The notes under the pieces are model-generated. The model saw only the letters and a program-made list of their open reading frames with translations. It was not told where the DNA came from and searched no databases. This document shows positions 44,162 through 56,500 of a stretch of DNA of 62,000 bases, one piece after another (within the stretch, counting starts at the first letter, position 1; the number at the start of each line of letters is the position of its first letter). The DNA is from Apostichopus japonicus (lineage: Eukaryota > Echinodermata > Holothuroidea > Aspidochirotida > Stichopodidae), in the NCBI RefSeq assembly GCF_037975245.1, contig NC_092581.1, positions 11,187,303-11,249,302 of the forward strand. The letters run 5' to 3'. The position numbers were made by a program, and so were the translations under genes.

Positions 44162-47100
44162 TTATCCAAAACCCTATGATCAGTGATGAACAGAGATTAT
44201 TTGAGAGTTTATTCAAAAACTACAGAAAGGCTCTGAGGCCCCTGAGAAAGGGAAGCGAAATCCTTACGGTCTCGTTCTCCCTTGTCATCAAGGATATCTT
44301 TGACGTGGTAAGTTACGGTATACCGCCACACCGGTAGATGGTTTTATAACGGTCGCGGTATTGAGTCGTTTCGTCTCGTTTGATAAAATACCGTACCATA
44401 TATAGTAGACGGTAAAATCGGGATAGTCAAGGGCTATAATGCTCTTTAAAATGATTAGCGGTGATGACGATCTTGCTGAATTTGCTCAGTTTAATAATTC
44501 TATCTTCCAGCTATAATGATTTCATCGACGGTTTTACCTGATTCCGCCAGAAATATACTTGTAAAGGTCGGGAGTCGAACTGCTCGAAGCAAGGAGAAAA
44601 ATTCACATACGTTGAAATTTAATGTATAAAATTCAGCTAAAATGGGTCGAACAATCCGGGCAAAGAAATTTCTACAAAATTGACGTTTTCTTGTTTAACT
44701 GTGGCTATTTATGGCTGTTTCCTTTAAGGCTTTGCAGATTAAAATTGCGATTGAAAAAGTGGTTACAATTTGACTAACGAATAAAGCAACTACAGTGTAT
44801 GTTAGTTTAGCTACATATGTATAACACAATATGCGAATTTAGAGGTCAAGCGAAGTTATAACTTATACAACAACATATGAACAAAACAAAAAAACACTGT
44901 GAGGTCGGAGGCTAATTAAAACAAGATAAATGTATCACTAGGCTATAGGAATGACAATACTGTTTTAGATGTCACGTGATTCAAGTAACGATGACATTTC
45001 CCTTTGGGCCTACATAAAGGTAACCCCATTCCTCTATCTCATCTGTTAATATAAATAATTGACTAATGTTTCCGGCAAAATGTGCAAAAGTTGGGCAATT
45101 GAGTCTACCCTTCCGTACCCCCTAGCTATCCACATATATTTGCCCACAAGCGGGTTCACGCTCGGGATGCGACGAAATTCCGTGAAGCTATGAGTAGCAG
45201 TCTCAGAATTGCATTTTATCATCACAAACATTTTCTGTTCTATCCATTCAGGATGAGAGAAACCAAGTCCTGAAGATGAATGTACAGCTGAATGAGGTAA
45301 GTGTTGGTATCCCTGTTATGTCAACTTATACACCATTGACATGACCTCCCCACCCCTCCCCTCACCCCCTCCCTCCCCTCTCCTCCCCCCCCATCGTTTT
45401 TGGCACGCACGCACGCGAGCGATTTCCGTAGATCTGTCTAACACCATCCCCCTATCCGAAGGAAATTTGTGTTCCAGCTCCCTGGACTTACCATTGTGCT
45501 GTTCATATATAGACATTCTCTCGGTGAAACGAAGACCCCCAAGAAAATATCGAGGTATATAATGTTGTTACGAGATACAAATAACGTTGATTGCATGAAA
45601 CATATAGAAGTGGCATAGCCAGCTATGAAAAATAACACTAATTTTTATTATATTCCTAATACTTGACGGATTACAAAATTTTGACTACACGTTACAAATC
45701 GCGTTTCCGGTTTTGGTCCCAAAAACAAAAACATAAACATTCTCTCTAATGAGACAGCAATCAATTACAGCGGTAACACTTATACAAGCACGTGATCATA
45801 ATTAATAACATATACGCATTGATTTTATTTGGCATTTTGAAAGCACCAAAAAAAAAAATTAAAAAAATAGGTTAAAAAAGTCTTTCATATCTGTTTGTCA
45901 GTTTTCTGATCGTTTTCTTTGTATCCGTTAAAGCTGATTGAAGCATAAGAGGTACCGTATAACAGAAACTGTACACTGATAGTAAAACGACAATTCGTGA
46001 GTCATTGCAACCCCTTTTAGCTCTCGTCAAATTATCACGATTAATAGAAAATTATTGTTGTCGATGCGCTTGTGGATCCGAGTTGGTTTCTTTTTTTCTC
46101 GTATTGTGATTAACTAACAACATTCTCCCCCATCCTCCACCCCCCCCCCCCACTTCCCCGTCCCCTTCCCGGTAGCTCCACGCCAGGGGCCTTGATTTTC
46201 CGGCTAGTCTTCCGTGAAGTTAACATGAAAACAGCCTGTTGCTATACCCTGCGTGGCATTATGAGGCCTATTTATTAATGTAGAACCATTTTATTGCGCC
46301 GTCAATTGGCATTTTCTCATTATTAAAAAAAAACTGAAAGAAAAGCTTTGAAATCGATTATTGGAGAACATTATATGCAGAGATTACACAGTCACGCACA
46401 GGGAATTAAGAATGAACCACAGGGAGGCCATATAGGGAGAGAAACCTAACTTGCTAGGATATGATAACATGAGCACGAGTTAGTTATACAACATTAAGCA
46501 TAGGCCTGTTTATGTAAAGGTCTTTATGTATAGGAATGTTTTGTAAGATTATGCTTTACCCATGTGCATATAGTGTCCTTATCGATTTCTATTCATATAT
46601 AGTAGTGTCGTGATCAAAGAATGAATTTCGGTACTTTCAAACAAATTTCCGTTTGTATCGGTTTATTGCCCTCCGTTAAAATATGGTCCCTCCCCTAATT
46701 TAAATGCATGATGTATGTTTTTGACATTTGTTTATGTTACTTACACGCTTCTGTATTTTGTGTGTGTACATTTCCTTCGTTTATGTTGTCTTGTCTAACT
46801 GGCGATGGTTGTTATACTACAAAATTGAAATACGTAATGACTATAAATACATCGACGTAAGTAATTACGAACATGGTGCAAATATGACCAACGGCTGTAG
46901 AACAAATTTTTGCAGACATTTTGGCAGAAGTTTCGCTAAATTATTCTCGCTTAGTATCTCTTTTTGAATTAACCGCACGATTACGTTTCTAGACATCAAC
47001 TGTAATGATGGAACAACTCGGCACAGTTTTATTAGTGCAAGGCCCTCGTCCTTATACTTCACAGTCATCAGCAGCATAGGCAACCTACCTTTCGCATCGA

Positions 47101-50100
47101 CCAATCGCAACCCTTGGTCGACGCAAAGAAGTCGATTTAGGACGTTATTGAAAGCATCCACATCAAGGCATGAGTAGCTACTGTTTATTGTCTTAGGAAG
47201 ATCTTTAAATAGGATAAAAATATCATTTAGAAACAGATAGAGGGGAGATCGACCCCCATCCAGGGTAACGTTGGTACGTGCACCGTGGTCCAGAAGAAGA
47301 AGAATGGCCGTGAAATCGCGTCTCTGGCAGGCGGCTAGTAACGGGGTGTATCCAAACATATCTGGGGTGTTGATCGTCGCCTCAGATCCGGATTGGAGTA
47401 AATATTCAATCATCTTTGCACAGAGAGCACCTCTACAGTCCATAGCAGCACACAAGATGGCGGACTGGCCTGTGTGTGGATCGATCGAATTGGGATTACC
47501 ACCGGATGAGATTAACAGCTGCAATAAAGCAAAAGATGAAGACATACAAGGGAGAAGAGCTGAATAAGTCGTGATGTGCGTGGGGGGCGGGGATGGTGGT
47601 GGGGGTGGGAGGGAGTAGGTATAGGCCCTAAGGGGAAAGGTTCCCCATAAACATAAAAGAGAAAATGATGCATGTTGAATGTTGTGAGAGGGGGAATGGC
47701 TATGGGGTGTGAATGTTCGTCTTATTCAAATGATCAGTATACATATTAGGTATAAAAACACGTAAATCTACAGCAAACATCGTGGAAAGATTTCTGATTA
47801 AATAGTATTCATGTATTGTATAATACTGTAAGCACTTCAACATATAGCACACTTTTGTGTGACAAATTATAAAACAAACTGCCCTTGTTCTTTGAAAAAC
47901 CAACCTCACCCCTCCCCACCCCCGGTGGTAGAGCACTATTGTAACGTCACGTTGTTCCAGAATAACAAATACATTTGATACACATTACCTTTAAGATGTC
48001 CACTCCATTCTCATGGAAGAATATTCTTCGGAATCCCGGCAGGTTGAACGAAGAGAGGACGCCATTGTAGAATGCAGGGTCGTTGCACTCTATCAAGGCC
48101 CCACACTCTAACAGGTAACGGACCATGCTCATATTGCCTCTATCAATGGCCCTTATCAGAGGCGGCAGGGTGTGTCTTGTACCGCGGTTTATATCGGCTC
48201 CGTGGTCTATGAGAACACCGGCGACCGCTAAACCGTTTGTTGATGAGGTCATCGTCACTGAGTACTCCAAGGGAAGAAGAGGCAGGTACTCGAATGGCTT
48301 CATGACTTCGGCACCGGCTTTGCAGAGCAGTCGAAGGCATCTGTGACGATTAGACAACCACCTCCTCCAGGGTCTGTCGCTAGGAATGAATCTTTGGTGA
48401 AACGTGGAGACTGAGTTTAACTGTCCCTGAAGTCTGAAAAGAAGAGATATAATATTCGAGTACTGATAGAAGGAGCACATGTTGAAGAAGAGGGGAGGGA
48501 AGGGGGGGGGGAAGTTCATCAAAGAAAACTGTATAATAACTTAATAAGACACGGATATATTAACTCGCTACATTTATCATCTAACTACATGATATAAAGA
48601 GTAGATACATACTAAAGAGTAGACAATTATGTCTCAGTTATGCAAGTGGTTACACGGTATGGTTGTACTTTAATGTTCCATATAGGCCTTAGGCTACATG
48701 TAGGAACACCATGACGCATCGCCACTATATACATCTTTGCGCCAGATGACTATTATATGTTAGATGTATTTTAGGTGTGCTGTGGTTGGCCTTTCACGCT
48801 CTCTCTCTCTATATACCTCCACTGATGACGTGTGTTGCAAAGCATCAAGGGAAGTTCCTCTGGTCGACAGTCCCAGGATAACAAGAGGACCTCCAGAGGA
48901 GTCGAAAACAATGGATCTGTTTCGTTTGGATTGCATCTGAAATGTATATTTAAAAAAAAATGATGTTGTAAAGAGGCTGTAAAATATGACGAGATTATAT
49001 ATAGTATCTGTTCTGTTTTATGTATTTAATGGGTTGGATGTGTTGGTTTGTTTGCTGTTATTTTCTTTTCTTTTTCTTGCTTGTTTGTTTGTATTTATTG
49101 TTATTTTGAGAGGGTTTTTTCTTTCATTTGCATTTGCATTTGCTTCATTTAAAATCTCAAAAGAACTAAAGCCAGCGATTCTGAATCAAACATGTTGTGA
49201 TTTAAAACAAGTCCGGCGGTTTGAAATCAGAATTTTGGGTGCTCACTAATAGAGCTCTTCCCACCTGAAACTATCGGTCATAAATTAGTCTTGGGTATTT
49301 CATATGTAAATAAGACCATGTACTGTATCCTCGCGGTTACGTTACTTTTTTATGTAAGCATCTGCATGTTCATGGTTGGTTGCAAATCTTTGGCAATTAT
49401 ACCGAATTTATGATGATTATTCTTAAAAGTGAGATTGCGATTATTAAAACCAGGAAAATAACGTTCATTCTTTTCATCATGATGGTATTGCTACCGATGG
49501 GAGGGAGGGGGGGGGGTAGGTCTACTTATTTGACGAGGGTGACGTGGGGGTGGGGGAGGGGAATATCCATGTATAGGTTTATCTTTCGTCAGTTCCCTCG
49601 TGGCAAACTTTCAAGCATCACAATTATAAATGTCAGAAAGAGAGGTTGTCTACTTCTATTTTTTATGCAAGTTAGTCAAGTGAAATACTTTTTCACCCCT
49701 CCCCTCCCCGTCCCCCACCCCGCTCCTGTACGACTCTAAATTACAGACATAAGCAAGTCGATAATTCGATGGTCTGGATTTCTTCGTCATGAGCTGAAAT
49801 AAAAGATGCAGTTTGGCGGCTAGAAATCAAACTGAACAAAATGCATGTTATTAGGGAATTTATTACCAGATATTATCGAAAATTTTAACTCGTTCATATC
49901 AACCTCGAAAGCAGCAATACATCAACATGAAGAGCTATAGAGTCTGGTGTTATCCTCTCATATACATAGCTATTAGGATTAACAAACGATAAAACTTCCC
50001 TCGCGAAATCGTATCTCTCTATGACGTATATTTCATTCACTTCTATATAAATCTTGTCAAAGTGTCTGGAACAAAACAATAAAAATCAACCGCCGACGAA

Positions 50101-52548
50101 TAAATACAGCTATAAACAGGAATTATATCTGCAGTTTTTATAAATACTAACTTCTTCCAATATAATCATATTAGTTCAGCCTAAATTGTTCATTCAATGA
50201 ATTTGCTTATCGCTTCTTTATATTAACAGAGCTCGTGTGTTTTTGTTTTTGTGTGTGTGAGTGAAATACAGCAAGACCGCTATGTGACTTGCTCAGCGAC
50301 GTGACATTTTGAGTCTCTCCATATATAAGTGACGTGTGTATGATACGATATCGCCAAGATATCAACACGAAGGGGGGAGAGAAACTATCTTCTATGTCAC
50401 GGCTAATTTTCACAGTTCTCTCTGAAAACCTTTGCTTTTTTTGATACCCTTGTGATGTTGATTCCCCGTTTGTATTTGTTGTGTTAGATACAGGCGTCGA
50501 GAAGATTCATATCAATTACTTTTGAGTCTTTAAATATTAATAGAAGTGAAGGTCTGACAAATATTTGATCCTATATAGGCCTCCTATCCTATATTATACC
50601 TCAAAAGGACAATGTGATATTTTTGGGGGTTTTTAAAATCCTGTTCAGCGTTATACATGTATACATGTTCAGTATATATAACGAACCTTCTCTGTGTATA
50701 TAAAGTTTAAATTGGCAATTAAAAAATTTATTTAGGGAAAAAAGGTAGAACAAAAGTAGGACAAAGGTAATTAGATAAAAAGGAAAATAAACCTTGATTG
50801 GTCTTATTTACCCTTCGTGATTGACAGGGCAGTAATTAAACTCAACGAAGCAGTCATATTATTGCATGCATTTTGAGGGGTTGTGTTGTTTATCCTCTGA
50901 TCATTGGGTGTGGGCACGGTGGGTTTGCGTGAGTGTGCGCGTATATATTTTGCACGGTTTTGCTTATGTTTTCTCAGAGATGTGTCATCTATGCTTGTTC
51001 TGTATTTCATTTGTGACTTTTGAATCAAAATTTGCCCCAAGTAGGAGGTACCCTTATCTATATTTAATGAAGACGTTTTGAAATGATATTGATGAAATAT
51101 AGGCAGATTACGTCAATGGTCTTATTATTTAATAAATCCATGTGTTAAACATGATCATATATTTAATAAATCCATATGTTAAACATGATCATATCAAAAA
51201 ATATTTAAAAACTGTCCGTGTCTATATAGACATTTGGTGCTTTGGTGATGGATTGTAACTTGCTTTCATTCTAAATATAGACCATATATAATATTTGTTC
51301 ATAATTCGATACCTCTCAATCTAACTAAGAGAAGTATATGTTGTTAGTTGTGACAAGTAGAATACTCCATCATTCCATAAAATATAATATAAATCGAGTG
51401 GAGGAGTCATTAGTACCAGTGATTTCCTGATTTGTGGAAGCACTTCTTCGAGCCACTTCGCCTTAATGACTCTTGTGTCACGACTCGTTACAACACTGAT
51501 TATATTTTGACTTCTCCTCTGATTTTCTCATCCTCCCCCCCTCCCCCCCCCCCCCAAAGACAATGGATTCGGCGGTCAGATTGGTGCATGCGGCATTTCA
51601 GTGCATGATCTGTCACGCAGAAACGACCGTAGCAATATTTGTGGGGGGGGGGGTGGTATGTTGGATAATATCCGTTCTGGTGTTGGTATTCCCGGCCCTT
51701 GACATTTTTTTTGGTAAGGGGAATAAGATGCAAAGTGGTGCTATCATTTTCATTCTTAATCTGCGAGATTAAATGTTGCCAGTGTATATGACTTTACGTT
51801 CGTGTATTATCAAGTGTGTAGGGGTTTTTAGGGGGGGGGGGTAAGGGGGGACAAATGTTGGATGATATCCGTTCTAGGGAGGGGTATTCTCGCTGCCCTA
51901 AGAATATACTGTTTTGGTAACGGAGCTTAAATGCAAAATGGTGCTATCATTTTCATTATTATAATTACATTTTTGTTGTGCGAGTTTAAATGTTGCAATG
52001 GTATACGACTTTACGTTCGTGTATTATATAAAGTGTAAGCCATTTGGAAAAGTTGTCAAGAAAAATCTTTCATTATATTAGCAAATATGTTATGGTCATG
52101 TGAGCTTTGAAATTATTCTAAACATCATCGGTTACTCGCGTTACATATACTTGGTTCGGATACTCGTATATAAACGACTCGGTTACTCGCCTATTATAAC
52201 AACATTGCCATAGCACTGTTGTCACAGTTCCATCGTATCGTACAATATCTGTTAATTATGAGCAATACATCAAACTAATTTGCATCCATATTTTCTATTC
52301 GGCATTTTTTTTTCTCCACGAAACTATTATTTTTTACGGCATTTTTTCGATCATAATAATAATAATGATAATAATAGTAATGACATAAGTGGTCCGTAAC
52401 TTGTTAGATCTCTATGTGCTCATATAAATCCATGTGTCGAACCGAACATATTATTGAATGTTAACTAGCCTACACTCCCTACAGATACATATAAGTTTGT
52501 ACGGAAGGACACATTTTGATGAGTAAAATTAAATTAAAAAAGAATGTA

Positions 52549-52583
<35 letters not shown>

Positions 52584-53492
52584 CCTATATATAGTCTCAA
52601 TTATTTGAAAAAGCCATTTTTTTGCAAACAGTTCCGAATACGCATGTCTGAAATCAGTTGTACGCCTCATTAAATTTGTTTTGTCCGAAAAATAAATTAA
52701 GCATAAGCCATCGTACATTGAATCTTGTTCCACCCGACATGACAGCAAAATGGCGTCATAAAAAAAGTTTAAAAAAATAGAACGACTTACCTTGACCTTT
52801 GAAGAAGAAATTTCAGTATGTTTGGCGATGCACATATCAGCGCCAGTGTCATTATATGAGTAGGGTGTGTGTCGGAGATATAGAGGCGATATTCACGTAG
52901 CACGGTGGGGTCGGGTACATTTTCTTCTAAGTATCTAACTTTATCCCTACAAACGGCCATACACAGACGCTCAGCATCAATATTCTCTGTGCCGACAACT
53001 GAATAACGTGTAAGGGTTGCAGTGGGGTTGCTATCCTGTGGGCCCCCCACGTCGGGGATATCATTAACCGACACCTCGTAGGCACCATGTCGCTTGAAAC
53101 AGCATAAAAGTGCATTCCTGCATCCGTTGGAGGTGGCCATATCACTGCAAAAAAAATCTCGCCCTTGTATGAATTATATAGGGACTGTCAGACAAAGCTA
53201 TTTGTCAATACTTATTCATTAACGCTTTCAAATATTTAAAAGCAAATAGTTAAATTGTAGTTGCTATCCGAATCTCGCGCGGGATGTGCAGAAGCGCGCA
53301 AATTTACACTACAGGAACGTTGGGTGCACGGAAACGCGCTATATTTTCTCCCATGGCAACATCGCTTGAAATCACGCTTTGCTCAACGCGAACTGGATAT
53401 GTTCTTCTTTAAAGAACGACAGTCTCTCCTCTGTCAGGAAATAAACTGGAAGAGGGCATGCCAAACCTATCACCCCTTGTCCGCCAGCCCCA

Positions 53493-53572
<80 letters not shown>

Positions 53573-56500
53573 AATATAGACTGTAAAACCTTAAATACAA
53601 ATCTCAATGCAAGTTTGTACCGGTCCTCATGCTATGAAAGTTGCGTAGTCATGACAGGATAGGGAACGGGTATTACTACATGTTATGATACCAATAACCA
53701 TATTTAATAACGACTCCCACCCCAAAACCCATTCCCACCCCAACCCCACCCCCCCCCCACACAGAAATGGATTACCAGTAGTCGGGTTACACCAGCTACT
53801 GTTTTCCACTTCCCTCCTCTGCCCCATTCCCGCCCTCCTAACACCTTTGCTTTAAATGATGTAACAATGTTAGATTCTTTATAGTTATTCGTATTTTGAA
53901 CACCAACCCTCCACTTCCGTCACCTTCGTACAGACCTCAGCTACATTTACCGATATTGTAATTATTATTGACTTCGTCTTTTGTGTTCTTCAATTACTAG
54001 AGCTGGGTGGATCAGATTCTTCATTGGAACCCCGAGGAGTTTGGTGGTATTTCAGAGTTAAGAATACCAGCGTCAGAGATATGGATCCCAGATATTACAT
54101 TGTACAATACGTAAGTATTTATCTTCAGTACGTAACTTAAGAACATTTTGCTAGGTTCCAGTTCTGATGAAAGGGTGGGGGCAGGGGTACTTCCGCAGGG
54201 CACGGCGTCAAATTTGATGGCCTGGGAAAATATGAGAAATATTAAGAGTGTAAGAAGGGCCTGGTATAAGGTAACTGTCCCCATGGTCCTAACTGACTCT
54301 CGAAGCCGTCTGCTGGGAGTGGAGGGGGAGGGGGGAGCCGTCCCTTTACCTTTTAATATATATAAGTAATAAGCCCTAATAAAATATTTTAATTAATTAC
54401 ATGCAATATTTCTCTGTTTCTATCCACCCAAAAAAAAAGGTTTTGAAAGTGCTATCTTTTTTTGTCATTTTTGTTCTGTTAACAGAGGAGATTCAGCGGT
54501 CCTCGCACAGGGGAACATAACGTCTAGTAATGTCATACTTCGATACGATGGCTTCATACGACTGACGACAAAACCGTTCGTACAACACAGCACATGTCTC
54601 TTGAGTATTCGCTACTTCCCGTTCGACGTGCAGACGTGTAAACTGAAATTTGGATCCTGGACATTTGACCAAAGGCTGGTCGACCTCGTAAATGGCACCC
54701 CGGGACCGTTATATAGTGATTTCGAACAAAACGAACAATGGCATTTGGAGTATGCGTTCTTTAAACGTCACGTGTTATTCTACGTTTGTTGTCCCCAACG
54801 GTACGTGGACGTGACGTTGTGTATGGGACTCAAGCGTAAACCACAGTACTATATACACAAACTGGTGATGCCCATATTACTGTTGTCGGCACTGTCAATG
54901 GTAGGCTTTCTAATGCCGTATAACGTTGGGGTCGTGAAGGCCAATCTGAGTATTAGTCTGTTCCTCTCTATGACTGTTTTCTTACTCTTAGTGGCGGAAA
55001 CCATTCCTAGAACATCGTCGGAATTACCGATAGTCAGTGAGTATATATCAATTTTTTTGCTGATACTTATGTCAAAATAAGTTAAAGAATAAATAAAAAC
55101 AAAAGGGCAATCCACGTAGTTGTATATCTCATCGCCAGTAAAAACACTGATTTTCAAATGAACAAATTTGAACAAAAATGAACAAATTTGAACAAAAATG
55201 AACAAATTTGAACAAAAATGAACAAATTTGAACAAAAATGAACAAATTTGAAGCTACGCGATCTGGCAAATCGGAGGAAACTACTACGTGACATTTCCAT
55301 TATACCTGTGAAGGTTCTATAAGTCAATTCAATATTTCCCCATTTGGAGTTATAGCAACAACAGCCCCTCCCCCGCTTTATTAAAGTAGAGCAAGTTTGC
55401 ATTGACGATGTTTTATGAGAAGAGTTTTGGGAGGTTGCCCTGAGTTTGGTTAATTACAATTATATTGTGCACCATTGTTCGATACGTCATTGGCATTTGT
55501 TAAAAGTAAGCTATGGCGATTTGCAGTACACAGACTCTGTCTATACATTTTGTATATTATGACACAATTCGACAAAGTCGGGGATGAGGTGGGGGTTGGG
55601 TGAGGGGTATGAGTGTGTGTGGGGTGGGGTGGGGTGAGGCGGAGGAGTCTGTATATTATCCTGATGGAGAAGGAATCGACACAATTGGTCTATCATTCTT
55701 CACGAAGAATGGTTTTGATATTCAGAATGCTTCCCGTATACTGACGTCATCATTGACTGAGATCTCCCATTGGTGGATCAATATAGGCCTACTGAACAAC
55801 AACTATAAAGAAGGGATGTATACATACACAGTGACAGGCTACAAAAATATCAGAAACGGCGTGCAATATACAGCAGGCACCTCCTTCCAGCTATGAATGC
55901 AAAAGGCGGGGTAACAATTCACAGAATAAATGTATATACATGGAAAGCACATCATATATAATACGTTAGGTCGCTTGTATAGTAAACCCTGTACAATTAA
56001 TCCATCTCATAACCAGTGTTGGAACGGTGTTGAATAGGCACTCCAGCCTTAGCAATAGGTAATACATTAACACCATATCACAAACCAAAAAAATGTTCAG
56101 ATAAAAGTTCTATCTTTATTGCAAATGCTTTGTCATCTAAACATCAAACATCTCTTGAATTATTCAAAAATTTGCAATCATAAAAAAACATCAAGTCAAG
56201 AGCAACCAAATAATAATGTATAACAACCGACGGCAACATCAGATGTAATAGCATCGCAGATATTATGTTGATTCAAGTGCCGTGTGTGTTATGTTATACT
56301 TTCCGTTTAGTTCTGTCTACACTTGATGGCTCTTATTTGGCTCATCAATCCTGCAAAATTTTTATTTATTGCTCTAACATTGCGTCCATCAATCCAATGA
56401 AAGTTGATCCTTTGATCGAGTGTTCTGAAACTTTTATGGCAGGGTTTGTAAGTAAGAGCAAACCAAATATTATAAACTTAGTACAAATTGCCTCAGGTTT

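Noticed and set aside
43825-44337. 170-codon frame spanning the first recognised receptor exon
   Set aside because: Its N-terminal part is SINE plus (TA)n sequence; the receptor exon begins at the acceptor at 44161.
47519-47559. Alternative upstream acceptor (ATTCAG at 47560) for the last ankyrin exon
   Set aside because: It would put the exon out of phase with the preceding one; the acceptor at 47519-47520 keeps the phase and rebuilds an ankyrin helix.
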